Assembly (NCBI RefSeq): GCF_001570805.1
Contig: NZ_BCSJ01000015.1
Location: forward strand, 496,001-560,000
Source of the DNA: Brevibacterium epidermidis NBRC 14811
GTDB taxonomy: Bacteria > Actinomycetota > Actinomycetes > Actinomycetales > Brevibacteriaceae
Reading direction: 5' to 3'
Length of the DNA stretch: 64,000 nt
Shown here piece after piece: positions 55,506 through 64,000 of the stretch. The notes beneath the pieces were generated by a model, which did not search any database, had not been told where the DNA came from, and saw nothing but the letters and a program-made list of their open reading frames with translations. A program made the position numbers and the translations under genes. How positions within the stretch are numbered: the first letter of the stretch is position 1; every line of letters starts with the position of its first letter.

Positions 55506-56219
55506 TCAATGCCGAATGGTTACAGGCTCGTTCGCCACTATCCACTCGACGATTGCGGCAACATGAGCATCGACCGAGTCGAGGGCCGGTAGGGGAGCGG
55601 TCTCCGGTGGGACCAACAGGCCGATCTCCGTGCATGACAGCGCCACCGCGTCAGCGCCGCGGGCCTTGAGGTCGTTCATGCTCTCGACGTAGCGTGCCCG
55701 CGAAGCATCCGTGAAGACTCCCTGCGTGAGTTCGTCGAAAATGATCTGATCGACCTCGAGGCACGTCTCCTCATCGGGAACGAGCGTCCGGATTCCCTGC
55801 TCCTCGAGTCGTCCCGTGTAGAAGTCATCGAGCATCGTCCACTTCGTGCCCAGAACCGCCAGCGTCGAATAGTCCTGACGCTTCGCCACTGTCGCGATCG
55901 AATCGACGATATGGATGAGCGGCACATCGACCGCCGCCTCAATGGCCGGAGCGCACTTATGCATGAGGTTTGTGGCGATCGCGACCGCCTCGGCGCCGCC
56001 ATCGACCAGGCGCTGCGCCGTCGCCACGAGCGACGCGTCGTTGCCTGCCCAATCCTCGGCGACCTGCATCTCACGAATATCAGCGAAGTCCGTCGAATCA
56101 AGGAGGATCCGTGCGGAATGATGTCCGCCGAGCTGACCAGCCACCGCTTCATTGATCTTCGTGTAGTACTCAATGCTCGAATGCCAACTCATTCCACCCA
56201 GCAGACCGATCCTGCGCAT
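55506..56219 (-). CDS. Aspartate/glutamate racemase family protein
   Basis: A protein of 237 residues. MRRIGLLGGMSWHSSIEYY is the standard start, and AAGGAG precedes ATG 56219 (the frame to 56312 was rejected). The catalytic pair is likely the Thr in AIATNLMHK and the Cys in VALSCTEIGLLV, as in Thr/Cys-type L-Asp/Glu racemases such as E. coli YgeA; the first position is not Cys. It interconverts acidic amino acid enantiomers. It faces the LysR gene that precedes a TRAP transporter, so it may process an imported acidic substrate. Confidence 0.9.
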   Translation of the reverse strand: MRRIGLLGGMSWHSSIEYYTKINEAVAGQLGGHHSARILLDSTDFADIREMQVAEDWAGNDASLVATAQRLVDGGAEAVAIATNLMHKCAPAIEAAVDVPLIHIVDSIATVAKRQDYSTLAVLGTKWTMLDDFYTGRLEEQGIRTLVPDEETCLEVDQIIFDELTQGVFTDASRARYVESMNDLKARGADAVALSCTEIGLLVPPETAPLPALDSVDAHVAAIVEWIVANEPVTIRH

Positions 56220-56309
56220 CTTCCACTCCTTGTCATCACGAAACCAGCTACATGATCCAGTCTGACCCGATACCAACGCGCTCGGTAGACCCAGTTCCCT
56301 CTGCTCTGA

Positions 56310-56328
56310 CATAAGCTGTACTTATGTC
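56310..56328. promoter_or_regulatory. Dyad overlapping the LysR promoter and start
   Basis: ACATAAG-CTGTA-CTTATGT is a perfect 7-5-7 dyad. It contains the -10 TAAGCT (56312-56317) and the ATG (56324) of the LysR gene. It is likely a binding site for autoregulation. Confidence 0.6.
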
Positions 56329-57361
56329 TTCCGTGTTCGAACACGCTCTCACTCTCGGCGAACCCAAACGTCTTCTCATCTTCGGTGCCATCGCCGAAGC
56401 CGGCAGCATCGGCGCCGCCGCTCGCACACTCGGCTGGTCCCAACCAGCCCTGTCCCAGCACATGACCGCTCTCGAAAAGGACCTCGGTGTCACGCTCTTC
56501 GACCGCACACCCCGCGGCATTCGGCTGACCACCGCCGGCCAACTCGCCCGCATCCGCTCAGGCGAAGTAGCCGCCTCGGTGACGGGACTGCGCAGCGACC
56601 TCGCCAAAGCCTTCGGCCTCGGTGGACGCAATGTCCGGCTGGCCGGGTTCCCCAGCTTCGTCATCGGCCCCCTGGCTGCAGCCCTCGGTCGACTCGAAGC
56701 GAACGCCGGCAGTGGAACAGACTCGCCACTGCACCACTCCTATGAAGTGTCCGAGGCCGAACCGCCGGAAGCGCTGCGCCTACTCGACGACGGCGCCATC
56801 GACATCGCCTTCCTCTTCCACCACGAAGACGAAACACCACCTGAACTGCCCGGACGTACGACCGTCGACCTCGGCGCCGACCACCTCGACCTCCTCGTCC
56901 CCGAACGCTGGAACCGCGCCGGACAGATCCAACACCTCAACGACGTCGCCGACCTACCTTGGATCATGGGCTGCGTGCGCTGCCGCTCCACCGCCGAACG
57001 ACTCTGCCGGCACGCCGGCTTCGAACCCCGCACCCGCCACATCACCGACAACCCCGGCGCCATCCAATCACTCGTCTCCAACGGACTCGGCGTCGCCCTC
57101 CTGCCCCGCAGCGCCCGTCGTTACTCGAAGGTGGCCGGCATCGACCCCATCGCCCTTCAAGAAGCCGGCGCCCGACGAGTGACCGCAATGATCCCCGACG
57201 GACTGGCAGCCGCCTCCGAGATTGTCGACCTGATTGAAGCACTGCGTGCCGCCGACGTCACCGGCGGCGGTGCGACAGACGTCGAAACCGGCACCCAAGC
57301 AAAAGCAGCAGCGACCGGAACTACCGCCACCACCGCGCCCGACGGCTACAGTGACTCCTGA
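56324..57361 (+). CDS. LysR-family regulator
   Basis: A protein of 345 residues. The N-terminal winged helix is clear: RLLIFGAIAEAGSIGAAARTLGWSQPALSQHMTALEKDLGVTLFDRTPRGIRLTTAG (residues about 16-72). The co-inducer domain follows, with a long Thr/Ala-rich C-terminal tail. TAAGCT ends exactly 6 nt before ATG 56324, so it is leaderless. The stop overlaps the first base of the next gene, so regulator and TRAP transporter share a transcript. Confidence 0.92.
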   Translation: MSSVFEHALTLGEPKRLLIFGAIAEAGSIGAAARTLGWSQPALSQHMTALEKDLGVTLFDRTPRGIRLTTAGQLARIRSGEVAASVTGLRSDLAKAFGLGGRNVRLAGFPSFVIGPLAAALGRLEANAGSGTDSPLHHSYEVSEAEPPEALRLLDDGAIDIAFLFHHEDETPPELPGRTTVDLGADHLDLLVPERWNRAGQIQHLNDVADLPWIMGCVRCRSTAERLCRHAGFEPRTRHITDNPGAIQSLVSNGLGVALLPRSARRYSKVAGIDPIALQEAGARRVTAMIPDGLAAASEIVDLIEALRAADVTGGGATDVETGTQAKAAATGTTATTAPDGYSDS

Positions 57362-57855
57362 TGAGTACGTTCACCAGAGTCCTCGATAGGTGGCTGACGG
57401 TCACCACGGCCGCGGCGATCATCGTGATGATGCTCCACATCGTCACCCACGCACTGGCCCGGTCGATCTTCCACGCCCCGCTCGATGGCACCAACGAGAT
57501 CGTCGAATACTGGTACCTGCCGATCGTCGCGCTGCTCGGCATCCCGGCCGCTCAGCTGCAGAAGGAACACATCACTGTGACGATGGCCATCGAGCGGGCG
57601 AATCCTGCCACCGCAGCGGTGTTCACTGTCTTCGCATGCATCCTCGGCGCCCTTGTATCGATCGCCTTCGCCTGGTTCGGGCTGAGCAAGGCGCTCGAGA
57701 ACACGGCGATCGGGTCGACCGCCGATGTCTCCGCCGTCATCACCTGGCCGGTGTATTACCTCGTTCCGATCGTGTTCGTCCTCCTCGCCGTGCTCTACAT
57801 CCTCGACGCCGTCGCGATCCTCCGCCGCCGCAACCAGGTAGGGGAGGAGCAGTGA
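57361..57855 (+). CDS. TRAP transporter small permease (DctQ type)
   Basis: A protein of 164 residues with four membrane helices. The DctQ pattern is seen in VTHALARSIFHAPLDGTNEIVEYWYLPIVALLGIPAAQLQKEHITVTM (GxxE between helices 1 and 2) and in the last helix followed by RRRNQ. It pairs with the large permease to form the TRAP membrane unit, driven by a sodium or proton gradient. The stop overlaps the GTG of the next gene. Confidence 0.92.
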   Translation: MSTFTRVLDRWLTVTTAAAIIVMMLHIVTHALARSIFHAPLDGTNEIVEYWYLPIVALLGIPAAQLQKEHITVTMAIERANPATAAVFTVFACILGALVSIAFAWFGLSKALENTAIGSTADVSAVITWPVYYLVPIVFVLLAVLYILDAVAILRRRNQVGEEQ

Positions 57856-59444
57856 ACGCGAATACCGACCTCACCGGCGCACCCTTGCCGCCAGAAGACT
57901 CCAATACAGCGAGCATCACCGGCGCCACCACCCAGAAACCCACCACGGCTCTCTTACCGAATGGCTCCCGTCGCGAACGCCCCGGCGCACTCGCCTTGAC
58001 CGTCGGGTTCGGACTTGTCGCCGTCTGCCTCATCGGCCTCTTCACCAGCCCATCCGCGGCCATCGGAGGCGCCTGGTGCATCGGCATGATGCTCGTCCTC
58101 CTCTTCCTCTCCGTCCCGGTGGCGATTGCGCTATCCGTGCCGTCGATCATCGGCGTCTACGCCGTATCCGGGATTCCGGCGACGATGAACATCCTCTCCA
58201 CCGCCCCGTTCAGCGCCGTCTCCGACTGGTCGATGAGCGTGCTGCCCATGTTCATCTTCATGGGCATGCTGCTCACCCAATCCGGACTGTCCGGCAAGGT
58301 CTACCGCGTCGCCGACCACTGGTTCTCCTGGCTGCCCGGCGGCATCGGCATCGGCACCACCTTCGCCGGAGCAGGACTCTCCGCCGTCACCGGTTCAACC
58401 ATCGGCATGACCTACGCGCTGGGACGGGCAGGCATTCCCGAAATGCTCAAAGCCGGCTACGACAAACGCATGGCCGTGGGCACAATCATGGTTTCCGGCA
58501 TGACCGGCAACCTCATCCCACCCTCGATCCTCATGGTCGTCTACGCCGGCATCGCCTCCGTGCCAGTCGGTCCCGCACTCATGGCCGGAGCCGTCCCCGG
58601 GATCCTGCTCGCCGTGTGCTTCGCTGCCTTCATCTTCGCCCTCGGCGTCGTCGCTCCGAGGCTCGTTGGTCGCGGCCAAAGCGCCAAGACCGCAACAGAC
58701 GCAAACACCACTCGCCCCACGACGACCTGGCGCGACCGCTTCACCTCCCTGACCAGCGTGTGGGGTTTCGCGATCATCCTCGTCGTTCTCTTCGGCGGCA
58801 TGTTCTCCGGCATCTTCACCCCCACCGAGGCCGGAGCCGCCGCCGCACTCTGCTCACTCCTCCTCTGCCTCTGGGAGAAGCGCGGCAGCCATCCGTGGCG
58901 CAAGGTCGCGGAATCGGCCATGGATACGGTGGCAGCCACCTCGGCGATCTTCTTCATCATGATCGGCGCGACCATGCTCACCAGCCTGCTCGCCATCACC
59001 GGACTCGCCCCCATCCTCACCGGCCTCATCACGGACCTCGGACTGTCGCGGATCGGATTCCTGCTCGTCCTCATCGTCCTCTACATCGTCATGGGCATGT
59101 TCTTCGACACCCTGTCGATGATGCTGCTGACCATCCCGATCCTCTTGCCCACCCTGGAAACGATGGGGGTGAGCCCGCTGTGGTTCGGGGTCTTCGTCGT
59201 CCTCCTCGGCGAGTTCGCTATGGTCACCCCGCCGGTCGGCATCATCCCCTACATCGTCCACTCGATCGCGAAGAACCCCGAGGTCAACCTCGGTGCCACG
59301 GTCACGCTGCGCGACATCTTCATCTCTCTGCTGTGGTTCCTGCCCGTCGGTGTCATCTTCCTCATCCTCATGGTCGCCGTGCCCGGAATGACCGAATGGC
59401 TGCCCGACCTCATCAGCCGCACGAGCGGGGGAATGCCCGGATAA
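57852..59444 (+). CDS. TRAP transporter large permease (DctM type)
   Basis: A protein of 530 residues from GTG 57852 (GTGA overlap). After a 60-residue soluble N-terminus rich in Thr/Pro, about 12-13 membrane segments follow. DctM signatures are LPMFIFMGMLLTQSGLSGKVYRVADHW, GAGLSAVTGSTIGMTYALGRAGIPEMLKAGYDK and GNLIPPSILMVVYAG. The C-half has GMFSGIFTPTEAGAAAAL and TPPVGIIPYIVHSIA. The extended N-terminus is unusual. Confidence 0.94.
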   Translation: MNANTDLTGAPLPPEDSNTASITGATTQKPTTALLPNGSRRERPGALALTVGFGLVAVCLIGLFTSPSAAIGGAWCIGMMLVLLFLSVPVAIALSVPSIIGVYAVSGIPATMNILSTAPFSAVSDWSMSVLPMFIFMGMLLTQSGLSGKVYRVADHWFSWLPGGIGIGTTFAGAGLSAVTGSTIGMTYALGRAGIPEMLKAGYDKRMAVGTIMVSGMTGNLIPPSILMVVYAGIASVPVGPALMAGAVPGILLAVCFAAFIFALGVVAPRLVGRGQSAKTATDANTTRPTTTWRDRFTSLTSVWGFAIILVVLFGGMFSGIFTPTEAGAAAALCSLLLCLWEKRGSHPWRKVAESAMDTVAATSAIFFIMIGATMLTSLLAITGLAPILTGLITDLGLSRIGFLLVLIVLYIVMGMFFDTLSMMLLTIPILLPTLETMGVSPLWFGVFVVLLGEFAMVTPPVGIIPYIVHSIAKNPEVNLGATVTLRDIFISLLWFLPVGVIFLILMVAVPGMTEWLPDLISRTSGGMPG

Positions 59445-59585
59445 TCCTCGCCGAGGTGGCCCTGCCCACCCGTGCACTGTGTCGTTCGGGTGGCTGCCGC
59501 AGGGTGTGAGCGGACTCATGGTTAGGGTGACCTCATTCAGGCATATGATTGGAGGGAATTCTCAGCCTTCGTTCAAAGGAGTCCC

Positions 59586-60863
59586 ATGAAGCGCATCCGC
59601 ACGGCAGCACGCCCCGCCAAGGCCATTGCGGCGGTCGCATCGCTGGCACTGTTGGCCGGATGCGCCGGATCCGTCGGTGGCGATGGAGCCGGTTCGAGTG
59701 ACTCCGCGGGGGAGGGCTTCGCTTATGACGCCTCGCAGGACGAGATCGATGAGGCTCTGGCCGACCTTGATCCGGTGACGATCAAGTTCCAGCCGTCGTC
59801 GATGTCGGAGAAGTCGATCCTCGCGCCGAACGGACTCGACGTGAAGAAGGCCATCGAGGAACGCTCGGATGGCAAGATCACCGTCGACATCGTGTGGGGC
59901 CAGGCGATAGCCAGCTACGAAGACGTTGATGATGCCCTGGCCGATGGCCGAGTCGATCTCGCCTTCACACTGCCCTCATACACCCCGGCCGAGTACCCGG
60001 CCTTCGACGCGATCGGCACGGCCATGTCGACGTTGCCGTCCTCGCCGGTAGCCAGTGATCTGGCGGCGAACGCGGCCGGTGTGCAGGCAGCATGGGAGAC
60101 GCCCGAGGTGCTTGAGGAGTTCGAGAAGAAGAACCTCGTTCCGCTCATTCCGATGCTCGCCGCGGGTGGGTACTCGACGATGTGCTCGAAGCCGATGACC
60201 TCGCTTGATGATTGGAAAGGCAAGCAGGTGCGCGTCGGTTCAGCCGCGGCAGGCAAGCAGGTGACGGACCTGGGTGCGACTCCGGTGTCATTGTCATTCC
60301 CGGAGACCTATGAGGCGCTGCAGCGCGGAACTGTCGACTGCGACCTCGGCCAGTTGGCGCCGAATGTTGAGGCCGGCACCTTCGAGGTGGCCCCGAACAT
60401 CGGTGTGGCATCGGACGCGGGCATTGCACGTTCGGCGGGTGCGATTACGGCGGGCAAGAAATATTCGGAGCTGCCGGTTGCCTACCAGCAGGTCATCTTC
60501 GACTCGATGTCGACGACGTTCAGCACGATGATGGAGGTCGTCATCGGTGCGAAGGCACAGGCCGTCGAGCAGGCGAAGGACAACGACGGTTCGGTTCAGC
60601 CGTTTGACGATGACGTGCAGAAGCAGATGGCGAAGTACGCGAAGACGCTGTCGGACAAGACCGCGGAGAAGGCCGAGGTGCCCGATGCGCCGAAGACGCT
60701 GGGCACCGCTGGAACCGAATGGGCAAAGTCCGTGTCCGAACTCGGCTATGACGACAAGGGCGACTTCGCTTCCCTCGACGAGTGGTACCCGGAGGACGCC
60801 TCGTACGACAAGCTCGGCGACGAGCTCTTCGAAAAGGTCATGGCCGAGCACCGGCCGGAGTAG
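59586..60863 (+). CDS. TRAP transporter substrate-binding lipoprotein (DctP type)
   Basis: A protein of 425 residues, longer than the usual 330. The signal peptide ends in the lipobox LLAGC (Cys about residue 27), so it is anchored to the membrane outer face, as expected without an outer membrane. The DctP fold is shown by KITVDIVWGQAIASYEDVDDALADGRVDLAFTLPSYTPAEYPAF and LDDWKGKQVRVGSAAAGKQVTDLGATPVSLSFPETYEALQRGTVDC. AAAGGAG precedes ATG 59586. The nearby racemase suggests an acidic organic or amino acid ligand, which is inference. Confidence 0.93.
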   Translation: MKRIRTAARPAKAIAAVASLALLAGCAGSVGGDGAGSSDSAGEGFAYDASQDEIDEALADLDPVTIKFQPSSMSEKSILAPNGLDVKKAIEERSDGKITVDIVWGQAIASYEDVDDALADGRVDLAFTLPSYTPAEYPAFDAIGTAMSTLPSSPVASDLAANAAGVQAAWETPEVLEEFEKKNLVPLIPMLAAGGYSTMCSKPMTSLDDWKGKQVRVGSAAAGKQVTDLGATPVSLSFPETYEALQRGTVDCDLGQLAPNVEAGTFEVAPNIGVASDAGIARSAGAITAGKKYSELPVAYQQVIFDSMSTTFSTMMEVVIGAKAQAVEQAKDNDGSVQPFDDDVQKQMAKYAKTLSDKTAEKAEVPDAPKTLGTAGTEWAKSVSELGYDDKGDFASLDEWYPEDASYDKLGDELFEKVMAEHRPE

Positions 60864-60890
60864 TACCGTAGCGGGCTAGGCCCGAACTTA

Positions 60891-60943
60891 AAAAGGCCCT
60901 GTTGAACGGATGGCAAATAGTCCACCGTTCAACAGGGCTTTTG
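60891..60943. terminator. Terminator between the TRAP operon and vapC
   Basis: GCCCTGTTGAACGG (60896-60909) pairs perfectly with CCGTTCAACAGGGC (60925-60938). AAAA precedes and TTTTG follows, so it works on both strands. Confidence 0.88.
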
Positions 60944-60965
60944 TGTTGTGCGAACAAGGCTGGGA

Positions 60966-61391
60966 TCAGCTGGAATAGCCCGACCACGGATTTACTAATT
61001 GCACTCCGTCCAGCGCTTCGAAATGCTTAGTGTTGCGGGTAGCGACAGTCATGTGGTGAGCAACCGCGATCGAAGCAATGAGGGCGCCGTCGAGCGGTGC
61101 ACGATCAGGTACGCGGAACGAGCCCAGCGCACGGGCGGCGGGCAGGTCGAAGGGGAGAACGCGTCCCGCAAAACCGGGGAGCAACATGTCCTCGAACCAC
61201 ATTCGCAGAATCTTGCCTTGCTGTGAGTCCGTGCGTTCCTTCGCCGCTACACCACGCTCGATCTCGGAAATGGTCAAGGCAGAAACATACTGGGCTTGTG
61301 CGGGTATCGAACTAGACCACTCTTCGACTTCCGGATTTCGACCCCGGACTCGCAGAGCTGAAACGACGTTCGTGTCAAGAAGGAAGTTCAT
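60966..61391 (-). CDS. vapC: VapC-type PIN-domain toxin
   Basis: A protein of 141 residues. PIN ribonuclease residues are in place: Asp6 in MNFLLDTNVVSAL, Glu in ALTISEIERGVAA, Asp in RAPLDGALIASIAVAHHMTVATRN, then KHFE. VapC toxins cut tRNA or rRNA when freed from the antitoxin. It is closest in layout to the FitB group. The start overlaps the antitoxin stop (ATGA), as in typical TA operons. Confidence 0.93.
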   Translation of the reverse strand: MNFLLDTNVVSALRVRGRNPEVEEWSSSIPAQAQYVSALTISEIERGVAAKERTDSQQGKILRMWFEDMLLPGFAGRVLPFDLPAARALGSFRVPDRAPLDGALIASIAVAHHMTVATRNTKHFEALDGVQLVNPWSGYSS

Positions 61392-61615
61392 AGCTCTGCG
61401 CTACGTGCCTTCAGGCCAAGGCGCTTAGGCTCGAACTCGACCTGAGTATCGGTGCTCATCGAGATGAGGTCGACAAGTGTCGGCTCCTCGGCCGCAATGC
61501 CTACGGCAAGAGCTTCCCTGGCTTCCGCCTCGATGCTTGAGTTATGAGCAGCTGCTCGTCTGCGCAATATGGCTTTGGTGCCCTCCGGCAGATTGCGGAT
61601 GAGAATCTGTTCCAC
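61388..61615 (-). CDS. vapB: FitA/VapB-type antitoxin
   Basis: A protein of 75 residues from GTG 61615, with AAAGGAGG upstream; the longer frame to 61687 crosses the operator and was rejected. The N-terminal ribbon-helix-helix is EQILIRNLPEGTKAILRRRAAAHNSSIEAEAREALA, typical of FitA-like antitoxins. The C-terminus wraps the toxin. It should bind the dyad just upstream as a complex with VapC. Confidence 0.9.
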   Translation of the reverse strand: MEQILIRNLPEGTKAILRRRAAAHNSSIEAEAREALAVGIAAEEPTLVDLISMSTDTQVEFEPKRLGLKARSAEL

Positions 61616-61627
61616 GGCTCCTCCTTT

Positions 61628-61647
61628 GATATCACTACAATGATATC
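61628..61647. promoter_or_regulatory. Toxin-antitoxin operator
   Basis: GATATCA-CTACAA-TGATATC is a perfect 7-6-7 dyad, 12 bp upstream of the antitoxin GTG. It fits a ribbon-helix-helix operator for autoregulation. Confidence 0.75.
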
Positions 61648-61767
61648 GCTGTCGGTGCGTGATCGGAAGAGAGCTATTCCGATCCACCGCAAACTCTCAA
61701 TCGAACCTACTCCCTAATCAACTAGGCTGGTGATCGCGTAGGACAAAGTCGACGGAAGGGCTGACGG

Positions 61768-63783
61768 GTGACGATCCTCTACACCATCGGACTGGGCGTC
61801 CTCAGCGCGCTCATCGTCGGATTCCTCGTCCGGCGGATGATGCTCACCGGCACCGGGGCTGCCCGCAACACCATCGTCTCCCTCATCATGGGCCTGTCGA
61901 TCTGGCCGATCACCCTCCAGGCCTACAAGATGCTCGGCATCTCCGCAGGCGGATACTATCCAACCCTCGACATGAGCTTCCCCGCCATCATGGTCTTCCT
62001 GCTGCTCTTCGCCTGGTTCATCGTCATCCAGATGTTCGTCCTGCTTGCGATCGAACTCATCATGCCCTCGGGCACGCTCAGCTCACTCATCCGCAACGCG
62101 CCGAAGATCCCCACCTGGTATCGCCGCGTCAACCGCCTGGCCCAGATCCAGAAGATCCTCATCAAATTCGGCCTCTCCCGCTACCTGCGACCGCGAATTC
62201 CCACCCTGCGCGTCTCCCTCCGAGAGATCGCCGCCACCACCCGTGACGCCCTGGCCGCCTCGGGGGTCACGTTCATCAAGCTCGGCCAGTTCATCGCCAC
62301 CCGCGGTGACATGATCCCGCACGAATTCGTCGAGGAGTTCTCCACCCTCCAGGCCGGGGTGAAGCCCGTTCCCTTCGCCGAGGTGAAGGACCAGCTTGAA
62401 GCCCGATGGGGCCGCCCCGTCGCCGAGGTGTTCGCCGAGTTCGATGAGAAACCGTTCGCCGGTGCCTCCGTCGCTCAGGTCCACCGAGCCGTGACCTGGG
62501 AAGGCCGCGTGGTCGCGGTCAAGGTGCAACGGCCGAAGATCCGCAAACAGGTCCGCGCCGACTGCGATATCGTCCTCACCCTGGCCGACCGGCTCGACCG
62601 CACCACCGACTGGGCGAAGAAGATCGGCATCTCGAAACTCGCCCGCAGCTTCGTCGATTCACTGCAGGGCGAACTCGACTACCGCGGCGAGCTCGCCCAC
62701 ATCGAAGCACTCCGCCTCGCCGATGAAACCGGCCGGTCGACGACGCAGACTGATTCTGTTGTCCATATCCCGCACGTGTATAAGGAGCTCTCCGGCGAGT
62801 TCGTCATCGTCATGGACCTTGTTGAAGGTTCCCCTCTGTCCCACGGCGCCGAGGTGGTCGACCACCTCTCCGAGATCGCGCGCAGAGAGATCGCCCAGGA
62901 CCTCTTCCTCATGGTCGTCCGACAGGTGCTCGGGAAGGGCATCTTCCACGCCGACCTCCACCCTGGAAACATCGTCGTCTCAAGCGCGGGCCGTGCCGGC
63001 CTCGTCGACTTCGGTGCCGTCGGCCGGATCGACAAACGCGATCGCCGAGCCATCGCGCTGCTGCTCATGGCCTTCGACTCGCAGAACTCGCAGGCGGCAA
63101 CCGCCGCGATCCTCGAACTGCTCGGGACTCCGAGCGAAGTGAACCTGCGGGAGTTGCAGCGTGAGATCGGGCAGATCATGCTCAAATACGGAGACGGGGC
63201 ACCGGGCTCGACCTCGGCGGCGCTGTTCGGCGAGCTCATTGACTTCGTCGTCGACTTCGGTTTCCCGATGCCGGCCTCGGTAGCAACAGCATTCCGTGCT
63301 ATCAGTACCCTCGAGGGATCGATTACTCGTCTGGTGCCGGAACTCAACCTGCTGGCCCTAGTCACGCAGAACGGTAAGACGTTGCTGCGCGAGGTCGGGG
63401 GACTGGGAGTCGACCGACACGAGATGACGCTCTACGCGGCGGCGACTGCACCGCAGATCGCTGAGCTGCCCGGGCAGATCTCGCGTATCGCCGGTCACCT
63501 GCAGGACGGCACGCTCGACGTCGGGACGAGTGGGCTGAACATTGCGACGATCAAGAATCTGCTGGTCTCCACGGTTGAACAGTTCATTCAGGTCATCGTC
63601 TCAACTGCACTCATCCTCGGCGGGGTGATCCTTATGGCCGCTGACTTCGGACCTGCCCTGGCCCCTGAGCTCAAACTCTTCACGTACTTCGGCGCCTGGA
63701 TGTTACTTGCTGGTAGTGTGATTGCGGCGTTGGTTCTTGCACCAGCGCTCAGGCAGAGGATGACGTGGGAAGGGCTGGGGTAG
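61768..63783 (+). CDS. UbiB/ABC1 (AarF) kinase-like membrane protein
   Basis: A protein of 671 residues from GTG 61768 with GGAAGGG upstream. Four membrane helices are present, two at the N-terminus before residue 100 and two at the C-terminus. Between them is the ABC1 domain: the KxGQ motif in VTFIKLGQFIATRGDMIP, the Ala-rich loop GASVAQVHRA, VAVKVQRP with the ATP lysine, IFHADLHPGNI as catalytic loop and LVDFGAVGR as metal loop. UbiB proteins support quinone or lipid transport; in actinobacteria, which use menaquinone, the role is unsettled. Confidence 0.92.
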   Translation: MTILYTIGLGVLSALIVGFLVRRMMLTGTGAARNTIVSLIMGLSIWPITLQAYKMLGISAGGYYPTLDMSFPAIMVFLLLFAWFIVIQMFVLLAIELIMPSGTLSSLIRNAPKIPTWYRRVNRLAQIQKILIKFGLSRYLRPRIPTLRVSLREIAATTRDALAASGVTFIKLGQFIATRGDMIPHEFVEEFSTLQAGVKPVPFAEVKDQLEARWGRPVAEVFAEFDEKPFAGASVAQVHRAVTWEGRVVAVKVQRPKIRKQVRADCDIVLTLADRLDRTTDWAKKIGISKLARSFVDSLQGELDYRGELAHIEALRLADETGRSTTQTDSVVHIPHVYKELSGEFVIVMDLVEGSPLSHGAEVVDHLSEIARREIAQDLFLMVVRQVLGKGIFHADLHPGNIVVSSAGRAGLVDFGAVGRIDKRDRRAIALLLMAFDSQNSQAATAAILELLGTPSEVNLRELQREIGQIMLKYGDGAPGSTSAALFGELIDFVVDFGFPMPASVATAFRAISTLEGSITRLVPELNLLALVTQNGKTLLREVGGLGVDRHEMTLYAAATAPQIAELPGQISRIAGHLQDGTLDVGTSGLNIATIKNLLVSTVEQFIQVIVSTALILGGVILMAADFGPALAPELKLFTYFGAWMLLAGSVIAALVLAPALRQRMTWEGLG

Positions 63784-63788
63784 GCCAA

Positions 63789-64000
63789 GTGACGGAGCCA
63801 GTGGAGACGACGCGAATCAGCGATACCGCACTCATCTTCGAAGGCGGTGGCATGCGGGCTTCGCTCACCAGCGCCGTGGCAGTCGTCTTGCTCAACGAAG
63901 GCTTGGCGTTTGACTGGGTCGCCGGCATCAGCGCAGGAGCATCCACTGCAGTGAACTACCTCTCCGGAGACGCGTGGAGGATACGCAGGTCATTCGTCGA
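63789..64000 (+). CDS. Patatin-like phospholipase, N-terminal fragment
   Basis: Starts at GTG 63789 and runs off the window after about 70 codons. ALIFEGGGMRASLTSAVAVVLL is the oxyanion-hole glycine motif, and WVAGISAGASTAVNYLSGD carries the nucleophile serine in GxSxG. This matches bacterial patatin-like acyl hydrolases (YjjU-type). The catalytic Asp lies beyond the end. It starts 6 nt after the UbiB-like gene, suggesting a shared transcript. Confidence 0.85.
   Translation, partial: MTEPVETTRISDTALIFEGGGMRASLTSAVAVVLLNEGLAFDWVAGISAGASTAVNYLSGDAWRIRRSFV

Overview
The window reads as a chromosomal segment of a high-GC actinomycete. A Brevibacterium-like member of the Micrococcales is the most likely source, but this rests on gene content and order (miaB-miaA-dapF-hflX, lexA facing a LysM gene, hisC-hisB-x-hisH-priA, infC-rpmI-rplT-trmH, pheS-pheT), not on a database match. 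Many genes have a TANNNT -10 box ending 5-8 nt before the start codon, so leaderless transcription appears common.

Positions 1-21,780 are mostly core. They hold the 3' end of miaB, a dioxygenase-fold hypothetical, miaA, dapF, an RsmC-like methyltransferase, hflX and a DinG-type helicase. The divergent lexA/LysM pair follows, with LexA-box-like dyads between. Next come an overlapping histidine operon, an SseB-like protein, an M20 hydrolase with an AbgT transporter, and an oxidoreductase/TetR pair. The infC operon starts with an ATC codon and a terminator-containing leader, and ends with a SpoU-type rRNA methyltransferase.

Positions 21,800-32,300 separate that methyltransferase from pheST, which usually follow it directly. 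The insert is partly AT-rich. It holds two related small membrane proteins, a broken glyoxalase-fold gene, a secreted protein with a small membrane partner, and a degraded IS110-type transposase split by an intact IS481-like element (1,808 bp, 112-bp ends, 5-bp target duplication). It also has a pentapeptide-repeat protein, a MerR-sliding-clamp fusion, and an acetolactate-synthase-like enzyme. pheS-pheT occupy 32.4-36.0 kb.

Positions 37-55.5 kb are a mosaic accessory region rich in regulators and candidate resistance functions. It includes a flavin monooxygenase with an internal stop, a lone FabF-like ketosynthase opposite a TetR with twin operators, a TetR with two membrane proteins, a single-chain PheRS-like protein behind a short leader peptide, a tetA/tetR pair with tet operators, and AraC-type regulators. 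It ends in ISL3 transposase fragments, a CDP-alcohol phosphatidyltransferase remnant and the 3' third of a tRNA-Thr, which mark past recombination.

Positions 55.5-64 kb hold an Asp/Glu racemase opposite a LysR regulator, a full TRAP transporter (small permease, large permease, binding lipoprotein), a VapBC-type toxin-antitoxin pair with its operator, a UbiB/ABC1 kinase-like membrane protein, and the start of a patatin-like gene cut by the window edge.
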